Below are positions 8,830 to 16,822 of a DNA stretch of 64,000 bases, in pieces (position 1 is the first letter of the stretch; each line of letters opens with the position of its first letter). Source of the DNA: a bacterium (GTDB lineage: Bacteria > Cyanobacteriota > Vampirovibrionia > Gastranaerophilales > Gastranaerophilaceae); assembly GCA_017536545.1 (NCBI GenBank), contig JAFXHF010000016.1, positions 124,001-188,000 on the forward strand, read 5' to 3'. The notes below the pieces were generated by a model, which saw only the letters and a list, made by a program, of their open reading frames with translations, ran no database searches and was not told the origin of the DNA. A program made the position numbers and the translations under genes.

Positions 8830-8862
8830 GCGGCGGGTTTGATTTTCAAACCCGCCGCTTTT
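8830..8862. terminator. Strong terminator after rplR
   Basis: A 13-bp perfect stem, GCGGCGGGTTTGA with TCAAACCCGCCGC, closes a 3-base loop and is followed by TTTT. It marks the real end of the ribosomal operon and faces the convergent trmFO. Confidence 0.93.
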
Positions 8863-8866
8863 AATA

Positions 8867-10174
8867 TTATTTGTTCAAATATTGTTTAAGAGATTCAAGT
8901 GCTCTATTAGACATCAATTCGCCTTTGAGTTTTTTATTTTTACGTTCTTTTTTAGGAAGCTCAACAGGTGGAACGATACCCCAGTTTGAGTTTATTGGTT
9001 GGAAGTTGTCGTGTTCTGGGTTTGTAATGTAGTGAGTTAAAGCTCCTAACATTGTGTCTAATGGAAGTTCTAATAATGGCTCATCGTTTAGTAATTTAGC
9101 CATATTTATACCTGCTAAAAGTCCTGATGCGATAGATTCTGTGTAACCTTCAGTCCCTGTAATTTGACCTGCAAAGAATAGGTTTTTTCTCTCACGAGTT
9201 TGTAAGGTTGGGTTAAGAAGTGTTGGTGAGTTGATAAATGTATTTCTATGCATAACTCCATATCGAACGATGTTAACGTTTTCTAACCCAGGGATAGCTT
9301 GTAGTAATTCTTTTTGAGCACCCCATTTTAAGTTTGTTTGGAAACCTACCAAATTGAATAAAGTTTTTGCTGAATTGTCTTGTCTAAGTTGAACTACTGC
9401 ATAATTTTTTTCATTTGTTCTTTTGTCGATAAGTCCAACTGGTTTCATAGGACCAAATCTTAGAGTATCAACGCCACGAGAAGCTAGTACTTCAATTGGA
9501 AGACAGCTTTCAAAGAATTTCGCTCCTTTTTCAAAGTCGTGTTGCTCAATACGTGGGGCATTGATTAAAATATCATAAAATTTTTCGTATTGTTCTTTAT
9601 TCATTGGGCAGTTGATGTAGGATGCTTCACCTTTGTCATAACGGCTTGCCCAGAATGCAATATCAAAATTTATACTATCTTTTTCTACGATTGGTGCAAT
9701 AGCATCAAAGAAGTGTAAATATTCACTTTTTGTAAATTCTTTGATTGCGTCTGTAAATTTTGAACTTGTAAGAGGCCCTGAAGCGATAATTGTTGGGCCT
9801 TCAGGGATTTGAGTAACTTCTTCTCTAATCAAATTAATATTTGGATTTTGTTTGATTTTTTCGGTTACAGTTTGGGAGAATTTGTGTCTATCTATTGCAA
9901 GAGCATTACCTGCTGGAACTTGGCATGCTTTTGCAATTTCTATAAGTTCACCACCTAGAATTTCCATTTCATGTTTTAAAAGCCCACTTCCATTTGTAAT
10001 ATCGTATGAACCTAAGCTATTTGAACATACAAATTCTGCACAATCTTCAGTTGTATGAGCACCTGTTTTTTGAACAGGACGCATTTCATATAAATTAACT
10101 TTAAATCCTCTTTTAGCTAGTTGTAGAGCGGCTTCTGAGCCTGCTAGACCAGCACCAATAACATTTACTTCCAT
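8867..10174 (-). CDS. trmFO: TrmFO, folate-dependent tRNA uracil-54 methyltransferase
   Basis: The protein uses 5,10-methylenetetrahydrofolate and FAD to make ribothymidine-54 in the tRNA T-loop. It starts at the FAD-binding motif VIGAGLAGSEAALQLAKRG, then has the TrmFO-specific EMRPVQKTGAHTT and CAEFVCSNSLGS, and later FFAGQITGTEGYTES. The length, 435 aa, is normal. A TTG at 10216 would add 14 residues. I choose the ATG at 10174 because a strong promoter places the transcription start at that codon (predicted leaderless). Confidence 0.95.
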   Translation of the reverse strand: MEVNVIGAGLAGSEAALQLAKRGFKVNLYEMRPVQKTGAHTTEDCAEFVCSNSLGSYDITNGSGLLKHEMEILGGELIEIAKACQVPAGNALAIDRHKFSQTVTEKIKQNPNINLIREEVTQIPEGPTIIASGPLTSSKFTDAIKEFTKSEYLHFFDAIAPIVEKDSINFDIAFWASRYDKGEASYINCPMNKEQYEKFYDILINAPRIEQHDFEKGAKFFESCLPIEVLASRGVDTLRFGPMKPVGLIDKRTNEKNYAVVQLRQDNSAKTLFNLVGFQTNLKWGAQKELLQAIPGLENVNIVRYGVMHRNTFINSPTLLNPTLQTRERKNLFFAGQITGTEGYTESIASGLLAGINMAKLLNDEPLLELPLDTMLGALTHYITNPEHDNFQPINSNWGIVPPVELPKKERKNKKLKGELMSNRALESLKQYLNK

Positions 10175-10180
10175 TCCTGT

Positions 10181-10209
10181 AGTGTATCTAAGATATGAAA
10201 CCCTGTCAA
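10181..10209 (-). promoter_or_regulatory. trmFO promoter, predicted leaderless
   Basis: On the minus strand a perfect -35 TTGACA (10204-10209), a 17-base spacer and -10 TACACT (10181-10186) lie only 6 bases before the ATG. The predicted first transcribed base is the A of the start codon. There is no usable Shine-Dalgarno spacing. Confidence 0.6.
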
Positions 10210-10261
10210 ACTCCAATTGTATAGTAATGTTACAATAGTGTTATAATTGTAGTAAAAGGTA

Positions 10262-10290
10262 TTGCCAAGTATTTATGGATTAAGTATAAT
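10262..10290 (+). promoter_or_regulatory. Promoter of the 679-aa membrane protein gene
   Basis: TTGCCA (5 of 6) and TATAAT (6 of 6) are separated by exactly 17 bases. The predicted leader is about 124 bases long, enough to hold regulation, but I see no defined riboswitch in it. Confidence 0.65.
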
Positions 10291-10420
10291 AAGTACACTT
10301 GTTCTCAAAGTTCGGCAAAATTTTTGTAAACGTTTTGAAACATTACCCGAAAAAATAGCAATTAAACGTAGATTGTTGTTTTTTTAACTGTGTAGAAGTA
10401 TATATTAATTTGTAGGGATT

Positions 10421-12460
10421 ATGTCAGTAAAAGCAATTATACCAAGTTTAGACTCAAATAATAAGAAAGTGTCACAAAACAAACAAACTCAAATGGTGGC
10501 ACAATATACTCCAGTATCTTCATCTGTACCGACTACAACTGTGTCATTTACCGGTGCTGGTGGGTTCAATCCAATTGTTTCATTGATGGATTTCATTGAA
10601 GCTGGTGGTTATGCTGCTTCATTTATCATCCAAGATGGTATTGGTTTTATCGCACCTCGTGTTGGTAAAGGTTTGTTGCGTGGTGGCGAAGAGAAAAAAG
10701 ATGAAAATGGTAACGTTATTTTAGATGAAAATGGCGAACCAAAACGTGATTTAAACTGGGCATATGCAAGAAAAGAAGGTATTCGTGAGATTGTTACTGG
10801 TCCAAGTGCTTTCTTGATTCCTATGGCAATGCTTCATTTTATTAATAAATATGCAGGTTCTGGTAATAACGTAAAATTGAATTATATTGATGGTTTCCAA
10901 AAACCATTTACAGCATTTGTTCAAAATAATTTGTCAGAAGTTATGTCAGGTACAACTTCAAAACAATCATTCTATCAAAGTGTATTTGAAGATGTAATTG
11001 AACGTAGTGTTAACGGTCAAGTACCAGCATCTGAAAAAATGTCAGTAGAAGAAATTAAACGTTTAGCTTCTGAGTTTGCAGAAAAACAAATTAAAGTTGA
11101 AACAATCAACGCTGATAAATCATTGAAGAAAAAAGAACGTGCAGCTAAACTTGCTGAAGTTGGTTCAGTAGAAGATGACTTCATGAGATTGATGAAGAAA
11201 AGAGTTGGCGGTACTGTTAATGAAATGGCAGCACATTATACAGCTTCAAACGGTACTGTTAAAGGTGGCGGTATTGGTGAGTTGTTAAAAGCAATGAAAG
11301 ATTACTTTGGTGATGCTGTTAATAGCACTAAGAAAGTTTTAACAGAAGGTGTTTCTTCAGATCAAGTTGAAGCTGCAGTGAAGTCATTCACACATAGAAG
11401 AATGGGTTCAAGAGTACTTACTAACCTAGGTATTTTTGGAACAGTTGCATTATTCTATACTCAAATTCCTAAATTGTACAACTGGGGCTTGAATGGTAAC
11501 CCTGCTTTAGCTGGTAATACTGAAGTTCAAGCAGATAAACCTGAAGATAAAACATCTAAAAAAGATGTATCATTTACTGGTATGGGAACAGTTTTAGAAA
11601 AAACTGGTAATAAATTCTTCAATGGTAAATGGGCAAAAGGTATTTCTGATATGTTCGAATTAAACGGACCTATTATTTCTGGTACAGCAATGCCTGTATT
11701 GTTATATGGTTTCTGTATTCCACCAAGACTTGTACAAGCTCAAGATAAATACGATTACCAAGAAATCATGGTTCGTGATATGACAGCATTCACAGCATTG
11801 TTATTTGGTGCAAAAGCTCTAGCAAGATTATTCTCTGATGGCTTTACTAAATTAACAGGTCTTGCTTTGAATAGCAAAAATATGGAAGGCAGAAACGTAT
11901 TCCAAAAAGTTATTGATTACTTGAATCCAAATGATACAAGACACTCTGTATTATCAAGTAAACAGCTTGATTCTAAATATACAAATATTGATGAATACAG
12001 AAATGGTGTTTCTGGATTTATGGAATTTATCGAAGGTAGCGGTGGTAACGTGAAGAAAGCATTCTCTCGTGACAAAGATGTACAAGCTGCTGTTGATGGT
12101 ATCTTGAAGAAATTCAATGGTAAGTCATTCAAAGAAGCTACTGTAGATGAAATCAAAGCTGCATTAAAATCAGCTGATTCAGCTAAAGATGAATTGATTG
12201 AAAACTTCTATAAATTATTCAAAGGTGATAACGGCTTGTTAAGAGCAGCAAAAACTTGTAACAGTACATTTGGTTTCTTATCAACATTAGTACTTGTTCC
12301 AGGCTTGATTATCTGGTTAACTGATGTATGTCAAAAGATGACAGAAAAGCGTTTGGCAGAAGAATCAGCGGCAAAACAAAATACTCAGCCAGTTGCTGTT
12401 CCAGTTATGCAAACAAACGCACCGACAATGGCAGGTTTTATCGCACAAGGTGTGAAATAA
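10421..12460 (+). CDS. Large membrane protein with two VSFTG motifs
   Basis: I do not recognise this 679-aa protein. VSFTG occurs at residues 41-45 after a Ser/Thr/Gln-rich unstructured start, and again at 383-387 (KKDVSFTGMG), as if two similar modules were joined. Hydrophobic stretches occur near FLIPMAMLHFI, NLGIFGTVALFYTQI, AMPVLLYGFCI and LSTLVLVPGLIIWL, and lysine/glutamate-rich helices lie between. There is no signal peptide. It has its own promoter and terminator, so it is monocistronic. VSFTG-type motifs recur in other unrelated proteins of this window. Confidence 0.85.
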   Translation: MSVKAIIPSLDSNNKKVSQNKQTQMVAQYTPVSSSVPTTTVSFTGAGGFNPIVSLMDFIEAGGYAASFIIQDGIGFIAPRVGKGLLRGGEEKKDENGNVILDENGEPKRDLNWAYARKEGIREIVTGPSAFLIPMAMLHFINKYAGSGNNVKLNYIDGFQKPFTAFVQNNLSEVMSGTTSKQSFYQSVFEDVIERSVNGQVPASEKMSVEEIKRLASEFAEKQIKVETINADKSLKKKERAAKLAEVGSVEDDFMRLMKKRVGGTVNEMAAHYTASNGTVKGGGIGELLKAMKDYFGDAVNSTKKVLTEGVSSDQVEAAVKSFTHRRMGSRVLTNLGIFGTVALFYTQIPKLYNWGLNGNPALAGNTEVQADKPEDKTSKKDVSFTGMGTVLEKTGNKFFNGKWAKGISDMFELNGPIISGTAMPVLLYGFCIPPRLVQAQDKYDYQEIMVRDMTAFTALLFGAKALARLFSDGFTKLTGLALNSKNMEGRNVFQKVIDYLNPNDTRHSVLSSKQLDSKYTNIDEYRNGVSGFMEFIEGSGGNVKKAFSRDKDVQAAVDGILKKFNGKSFKEATVDEIKAALKSADSAKDELIENFYKLFKGDNGLLRAAKTCNSTFGFLSTLVLVPGLIIWLTDVCQKMTEKRLAEESAAKQNTQPVAVPVMQTNAPTMAGFIAQGVK

Positions 12461-12480
12461 TTAACAAATAATGTAAAAAA

Positions 12481-12519
12481 TGCCGATTTGAAATTTTAAA
12501 TTTTAGATCGGTATTTTTT
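12481..12519 (+). terminator. Terminator after the VSFTG membrane protein gene
   Basis: TGCCGAT pairs with ATCGGTA (one G-T), enclosing an AT-rich loop, and is followed by a run of six T. It lies about 20 bases after the stop codon. Confidence 0.6.
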
Positions 12520-12520
12520 A

Positions 12521-12549
12521 TTGTGTAAATTAGCAATATAATGTATAAT
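12521..12549 (+). promoter_or_regulatory. Promoter of the pilin-like gene
   Basis: TTGTGT (12521-12526), 17 bases, then TATAAT (12544-12549). The -35 is weak but the -10 and spacing are ideal. Confidence 0.5.
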
Positions 12550-12585
12550 CAATATAGTTCTATATATAAATAAGGAAGGTTTGTT

Positions 12586-13362
12586 ATGAAATGCAGATGT
12601 AGCGTGGTTTTCGGGGGAGGGGTAATCTTTAAAGGCCCGTTAAAACGAGGTTTTACATTGGCAGAGGTATTGATTACCCTTGGTATAATTGGTGTCGTTG
12701 CGGCGATGACTATTCCTAATTTGATTGCCAATACTAAAAGTGCAAGATATCGTTCTCAATATAAAAAAGCCGTGTCAACATTAACTCAAGCAGTAAGAAT
12801 GAATAAAGCAAATTATGATTGGGATTTTGCAGATATTGGTGAAACTTGTCCTTCTACAGATTTTATGTCGCATACTTCTGATACGAAATCTTCAATTTGT
12901 GCAATATTTAATAGTAATTTGAGCGGTATTCAAGGAATCTATCGTAATCAGGATTTAACGACTAAATATAACTATAGTTTTAAAGCTAGTTCACTTCCTG
13001 CTTGGGCAAATAACCAATACACAATATACATATTAAAAGATGGAACCATTGTTGGTGTGAGATCAGGTGTTAAACCTAGTTGTAGTTTGCCTGTGGGTGT
13101 AAACTTAGGGAAAGCTCTATTAGAGGAAACCACTTTAGAAGCTCCTAAGTTCTACTCTTGTTCAGGTTTTATTGATGTAAATGGTCTAAGTCTGCCAAAC
13201 ACAGAAGTTACATGTTCTACTGGAACTATTAGTAGAGATGTTGATGAACCTTGTACAGTTAGAAATAAAGATTTAACAGATATCTTCCCAGTTGTTTTTT
13301 ATAATGATACAGTATCGGCTGCATCTAATGCCGCAAGATATGTTTTACAAACTGCGAAGTAA
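12586..13362 (+). CDS. Type IV pilin-like / pseudopilin protein
   Basis: Residues 20-41 form a prepilin signal: KRG followed by FTLAEVLITLGIIGVVAAM, with cleavage predicted after Gly22 and Glu at mature position 5. A prepilin peptidase would cut and methylate it before assembly into a type IV pilus or type II-like pseudopilus. The 236-residue mature part has several cysteines (CPST, SCSL, YSCSG, VTCST, PCTV) that could form disulfides outside the cell. AAGGAAGG precedes the ATG. No assembly genes are adjacent, so this is an isolated minor-pilin-type gene. Confidence 0.88.
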   Translation: MKCRCSVVFGGGVIFKGPLKRGFTLAEVLITLGIIGVVAAMTIPNLIANTKSARYRSQYKKAVSTLTQAVRMNKANYDWDFADIGETCPSTDFMSHTSDTKSSICAIFNSNLSGIQGIYRNQDLTTKYNYSFKASSLPAWANNQYTIYILKDGTIVGVRSGVKPSCSLPVGVNLGKALLEETTLEAPKFYSCSGFIDVNGLSLPNTEVTCSTGTISRDVDEPCTVRNKDLTDIFPVVFYNDTVSAASNAARYVLQTAK

Positions 13363-13371
13363 TAGTTTAAC

Positions 13372-13405
13372 AAAAAAGGCTTACTCATTTGAGTAAGCCT
13401 TTTTT
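13372..13405. terminator. Bidirectional terminator
   Basis: GGCTTACTC and GAGTAAGCC form a 9-bp perfect stem with a 4-base loop, flanked by AAAAAA and TTTTTT. It serves both the pilin-like gene and the convergent DUF1858 gene. Confidence 0.88.
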
Positions 13406-13420
13406 AATTTGAAATTTATA

Positions 13421-13633
13421 TTAGCCTTCAACAGCTTCAATTAAAGCGTTGATATCAGCAACCATTTCATCTGGATCGTAACCGTGAACTTTAGCACCAG
13501 CTTCTAAGTTTTCGTATCTAGCAGCTGCACAACCAAGACAGCCTAAACCGTATCTGTGGAAAACTTCAATTGCTTCAGGGTGTTTTTGTGCAATTTCTAA
13601 GATGTTCATATCTTTTGTAACTTTTTCTGCCAT
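13421..13633 (-). CDS. DUF1858 (hybrid-cluster-protein-associated redox disulfide) protein
   Basis: This 70-aa protein has the DUF1858 pattern VTKDMNILEIAQKHPEAIEVFHRYGLGCLGC. The two cysteines in CLGC form the family's redox disulfide. Such domains occur alone or fused to hybrid cluster proteins in anaerobes. Partner and substrate are not known from the sequence. GGAG precedes the ATG on the minus strand. Confidence 0.85.
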   Translation of the reverse strand: MAEKVTKDMNILEIAQKHPEAIEVFHRYGLGCLGCAAARYENLEAGAKVHGYDPDEMVADINALIEAVEG

Positions 13634-13705
13634 AATATAATCTCCTTTGACTTTTTCCTAAATTTCCTTAAAAACATTATACACAAAAAAAGAAGGATGT
13701 GTATT

Positions 13706-13867
13706 ATGGAACTTATTAAATTTTTCTTTAAAGACGAAGTCCCTGCTGTTGGGTTATCAAAATTTAAAATTAGGAAGGAATATGCTCCAGCTTATGAAAT
13801 TCCAAATCTGAATTTTAATAAACAAATATTTAAACCTAACTACAAAAACAATTTCTTTTTAATGTAA
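13706..13867 (+). CDS. Small 53-aa ORF of unknown function
   Basis: This short open frame is supported by an AAGGA ribosome binding site 8 bases before the ATG. The translation starts MELIKFFFKDEVPAVG and ends in a basic, aromatic tail (YKNNFFLM). It has no recognised motif, no signal peptide and no clear membrane segment. It sits between the DUF1858 gene and the next small gene. It may be a real small protein, but there is no comparative evidence. Confidence 0.45.
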   Translation: MELIKFFFKDEVPAVGLSKFKIRKEYAPAYEIPNLNFNKQIFKPNYKNNFFLM

Positions 13868-13895
13868 TTGTAACAGAATGTAACGAGATTATAAA
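13868..13895 (+). promoter_or_regulatory. Candidate promoter of the 80-aa protein gene
   Basis: TTGTAA, a 16-base spacer, then TATAAA at 13890-13895. The leader would be about 60 bases. Confidence 0.38.
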
Positions 13896-13959
13896 AATTT
13901 AAGCAATTTTTCTCAAAAATGGTATTTTATTTATATATAGGGAAAAATTGGGGACAACT

Positions 13960-14202
13960 ATGGCAGTTACATTTGGTAATTTATTAACTGGATATATTAA
14001 CACAGGGGCGGTATCTACACCTGTCGTTCGTCCATCCGTTAATACTGAATTCAAAAAAGCTGCTTATGCTGCAATTCCATATGAAAGAGCTCCTCAGCAA
14101 GGTGATACAGTTCCAACTGTTGATAAAAATGGTCAGCCATTATTAGCAGGTTATGAACCAGCTGGAAGAGTTTTTGATAGCAATAGATGGCTTGGAATTT
14201 AA
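13960..14202 (+). CDS. Small protein starting MAVTFG, unknown function
   Basis: This is an 80-aa product whose start is chosen at the ATG (13960), with GGGG 6 bases upstream; a TTG at 13948 is less likely. Residues 3-6 (VTFG) resemble the SFG/SFTG tag seen in other proteins here. The rest is proline-rich (VSTPVVRPSV, DTVPTVDKNGQPLL) and ends FDSNRWLGI. No membrane segment is present. Function is unknown. Confidence 0.65.
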   Translation: MAVTFGNLLTGYINTGAVSTPVVRPSVNTEFKKAAYAAIPYERAPQQGDTVPTVDKNGQPLLAGYEPAGRVFDSNRWLGI

Positions 14203-14233
14203 TCCTTTTATAAGTTTTTGTACGATTTTGTAA

Positions 14234-14257
14234 CCAAAGTTTTTGCACTTTGGCTTT
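14234..14257 (+). terminator. Hairpin after the 80-aa protein gene
   Basis: CCAAAGT and ACTTTGG form a 7-bp stem with a 6-base loop, followed by CTTTCTC. The U-tract is poor, so termination is only possible, not sure. Confidence 0.4.
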
Positions 14258-14308
14258 CTCTGTAATAAAATTTTCTTGGAAATTCATTGACAAGAAAGTG
14301 TATTTATT

Positions 14309-15280
14309 ATGCTAAAAGATTTATTAGAATCAAAAAAGTGTTTTAAACTTGTGTGTGGTGCAGGTAACGAGGATGCCATTGAGGTTGAAAAGCTTGTTAC
14401 TATATATTCAAAAGCGGGTTGTAACTTTTTTGATGTATGTGCAAAACCTCAAATTGTTGAAGCTGCGAAAAGAGGTTTGAAAAATGCCGGCATAAATAAG
14501 GATAGATATTTGTGCGTTAGTGTCGGGATTGATGGTGACCCGCATATTACAAAAGCTATTATTGATCAAGAAAAATGCGTTAAATGTGGTAAATGTAAAA
14601 TTACTTGCCCGCATGATGCAATAATTGAGCTTGATAAATACAAAGTTAAAAAAGAAAGATGTATAGGCTGTACTTTGTGTGCAAAAAATTGTCCAAAAGA
14701 GGCAATATCAATGGTATCTCAATTGATGGATTATAAAGATGCATTGCCAAAGTTAATAGAAAAAGGAATTGATTGTATTGAGTTTCATGCGATTTCAGAT
14801 GATGAATTTGAAGTTGCTGAAAAATGGGAAATCATAAATGAACTCTTTGATGGAATGTTGTGTATTTCATTAGATAGATCAGGTTTGGGTGATAAGAAAC
14901 TTTTAGCAAGAGTTGAAAGAATGCTAAAAGGACGTGAACCATATTCAACAATTATTCAAGCTGATGGGGTTGCAATGAGTGGTAATGATGATGAATACGG
15001 TACAACTTTACAAGCTGTTGCAACTGCTCAATTATTCCAAAATGCAAAACTACCACTATATATTATGATGTCTGGTGGTACAAATACAAAATCAACAGAG
15101 CTTGCAAAACTTTGTGGAGTACGTCCTCATTGTTTGGCAGTAGGGTCTTATGCTAGAAAAATTGTCAAAGAATATTTGATGATGGATGATATTTTGACAA
15201 ATGAAGTTAAAATGGCTGAGGCAGTTGAGATTGCAAAATCATTAATTGATATTTCTTTGGAGAACATGAAAGATGATTAG
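14309..15280 (+). CDS. ldpA: LdpA-like iron-sulfur protein
   Basis: This 323-aa protein resembles cyanobacterial LdpA, the redox-sensing protein that feeds light and redox state into the circadian clock. Shared features as I recall them: an N-terminal FKLVCGAGNEDA-like stretch, AGCNFFDVCAKPQIVEAAKRG, and two 4Fe-4S ferredoxin motifs (CVKCGKCKITCP at about 91-102 and CIGCTLCAKNCP at about 117-128). A C-terminal TIM-barrel-like domain ends with MSGGTNTKSTELAKLCGV. Length is close to the family. No kai genes are visible, so a non-circadian redox role is likely. The reading frame overlaps the HAD gene by 8 bases. Confidence 0.75.
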   Translation: MLKDLLESKKCFKLVCGAGNEDAIEVEKLVTIYSKAGCNFFDVCAKPQIVEAAKRGLKNAGINKDRYLCVSVGIDGDPHITKAIIDQEKCVKCGKCKITCPHDAIIELDKYKVKKERCIGCTLCAKNCPKEAISMVSQLMDYKDALPKLIEKGIDCIEFHAISDDEFEVAEKWEIINELFDGMLCISLDRSGLGDKKLLARVERMLKGREPYSTIIQADGVAMSGNDDEYGTTLQAVATAQLFQNAKLPLYIMMSGGTNTKSTELAKLCGVRPHCLAVGSYARKIVKEYLMMDDILTNEVKMAEAVEIAKSLIDISLENMKDD

Positions 15281-16028
15281 TCTAAAGACTAAAAATTGGC
15301 AGATTGATAATATCGAAACTGTTTTATTTGATAAAGATGGAACTTTTATTGATTTGCATTATTTCTGGGGCAAAATGACAGAACTCAGAGTTCAAGAAAT
15401 CATTAAACGATTTAATCTAGAAGCTGGCGATTTTGAAAAACTTTGTCTGTATTTAGGTTATGATGTGAATTCTGGGAAGATGTTGCCTGATGGGATTACA
15501 GCACTTTATTCTCGTTCAAAAATCATTGAAATTTTCAGGGGAAATTTGGAGGAGTTTGGTGTTTTTACAACTGAAGTTGAATTGGCTAAAATCTTTGATT
15601 ACGTGAGTGAAATTTTTTATCAAGATATGGTGAAATATACTAAACCAATTGAACCTGCGATTGACTTTATTGAACAATTACATCAAGAAGGGATTAAGCT
15701 TGGGGTTGTAACTTCTGATTCTGTTGTTTCTACTGAATTGACATTAAGAAACTTTGGCTGGGAAAATTTGTTTGGGGTTGTTGTAGGTAGAGAATCCTCA
15801 AGTGAAACTAAAGAAAGTGGAGCTTTGACAAAAATTGCATTGGAAACGTTGGGTGCAAATCCACAAACAACGGTTATGATTGGAGATGCACCAATGGATA
15901 ATATTTCAGCAAAAAATGCAGAAATTGAAAATACAATTCTTGTCGCAACAGGGCAAATTGATGCAGTAAAACTACAACAAACGTCAAGCTTTGTTGTTGG
16001 TAGTTTATCTGAGGTAGAAATAGTTTAA
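15273..16028 (+). CDS. HAD-superfamily hydrolase
   Basis: This 251-aa protein is a haloacid-dehalogenase-type phosphatase. Motif I is LFDKDGTFID (nucleophile Asp), motif II is VVTSDS, and motif IV is MIGDAPMDN. A helical cap lies between motifs I and II, as in phosphoglycolate phosphatase and pyrophosphatase PpaX relatives. The substrate cannot be told from sequence. It starts inside the end of the LdpA-like gene, so the two are translationally coupled and probably act together. Confidence 0.85.
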   Translation: MISLKTKNWQIDNIETVLFDKDGTFIDLHYFWGKMTELRVQEIIKRFNLEAGDFEKLCLYLGYDVNSGKMLPDGITALYSRSKIIEIFRGNLEEFGVFTTEVELAKIFDYVSEIFYQDMVKYTKPIEPAIDFIEQLHQEGIKLGVVTSDSVVSTELTLRNFGWENLFGVVVGRESSSETKESGALTKIALETLGANPQTTVMIGDAPMDNISAKNAEIENTILVATGQIDAVKLQQTSSFVVGSLSEVEIV

Positions 16029-16544
16029 TTACTGGTCGCTTTCGTGGTGATCGCTATCTTTCATCAAGCGAGCAAAGTCTGAAGGTTTGATACTTTGAAC
16101 GAAGTTTTTGAATTCTTCAGCTTCTTCAGCGTCTTTTGCACTATCAGTTGAAACGGAACCATTTGAAAGAACATTAGCAGTTACATAAATTGGAGCTTCA
16201 ATTCTGATTGCAACGGCGATAGCATCAGATGGACGAGAATCGATTTCAATTTCGTTTCCGTCTTTGTCTTCTAGGAAAATTGTTGCAAAATAGGTTTCTT
16301 TTTCAACGTCGTTGATTTCAACTTTGGTTAGTTTGTAACCAGTTTTTTCAATGATAGAAATGATAAGGTCGTGAGTCATAGGACGAGTTACAGAAAGATT
16401 TTCAATTTTTCTGATGATAGAACTAGCTTCAGCAGAACCAATCCAAATTGGAAGAGCTCGTCTGTTGTCGATATCGTGAAGAACAACGATAGGCGAACCT
16501 GTTCTAGTGTCTAATGCTATACCCATAACTTTCATTTCAATCAT
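16029..16544 (-). CDS. Bifunctional nuclease family (DUF151) protein
   Basis: This 171-aa protein has the BFN/DUF151 pattern: MKVMGIALDTRTGSPIVVLHD, ALPIWIGSAEASSI, and SRPSDAIAVAIRIEAPIYV. Family members include a plant/bacterial bifunctional nuclease, but most have no proven activity. The C-terminal tail is acidic with an added helix (EEFKNFVQSIKPSDFARL). GAGAGG precedes the ATG. It is convergent with the HAD gene with no gap. Confidence 0.88.
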   Translation of the reverse strand: MIEMKVMGIALDTRTGSPIVVLHDIDNRRALPIWIGSAEASSIIRKIENLSVTRPMTHDLIISIIEKTGYKLTKVEINDVEKETYFATIFLEDKDGNEIEIDSRPSDAIAVAIRIEAPIYVTANVLSNGSVSTDSAKDAEEAEEFKNFVQSIKPSDFARLMKDSDHHESDQ

Positions 16545-16600
16545 AATATACCTCTCTTATTTAGTAATATTATACTTACAAAAAAATTTTTTTAAATAGC

Positions 16601-16629
16601 TTTCCAAAAAAAGATGTTTATGTTATAGT
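16601..16629 (+). promoter_or_regulatory. tRNA-Ser promoter
   Basis: TTTCCA, a 17-base spacer, then TATAGT at 16624-16629. The predicted start lies about 30 bases before the mature tRNA. Confidence 0.6.
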
Positions 16630-16666
16630 GGATTATGTAATCGAATTGAGGTTACAGTCGCCGAAT

Positions 16667-16755
16667 GGAGAAATGGCCGAGTGGCTTAAGGCGGCACCCT
16701 GCTAAGGTGTTGTATGGGGTTACCTGTACCGTGGGTTCAAATCCCACTTTCTCCG
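16667..16755 (+). tRNA. tRNA-Ser (anticodon GCU)
   Basis: The acceptor GGAGAAA (16667-16673) pairs with TTTCTCC (16748-16754), with discriminator G at 16755. The anticodon loop reads CTGCTAA, so the anticodon is GCT. A long variable arm and the T-loop GGTTCAAATCC are present, and the 89-base length is typical for serine. CCA is not encoded. Direct-repeat and accessory genes follow, so this may be an integration hotspot. Confidence 0.95.
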
Positions 16756-16790
16756 AATTAAAGTCCGATAACTGATGTTGTCGGACTTTA
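16755..16790 (+). repeat. Direct repeat, copy 1 (tRNA-proximal)
   Basis: These 36 bases start at the last base of tRNA-Ser and cover its terminator. They match 17848-17883 at 31 of 36 positions. The pair brackets the DnaB-like gene, like attachment-site remnants or a duplication. Confidence 0.6.
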
Positions 16791-16797
16791 TTTTTTT
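16758..16797 (+). terminator. tRNA-Ser terminator
   Basis: AAAGTCCGA and TCGGACTTT form a 9-bp perfect stem followed by A and seven T. A decayed copy of this sequence lies at 17848-17883. Confidence 0.88.
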
Positions 16798-16822
16798 GAA
16801 GTTGAAAAAGGAGTGAACTCAT

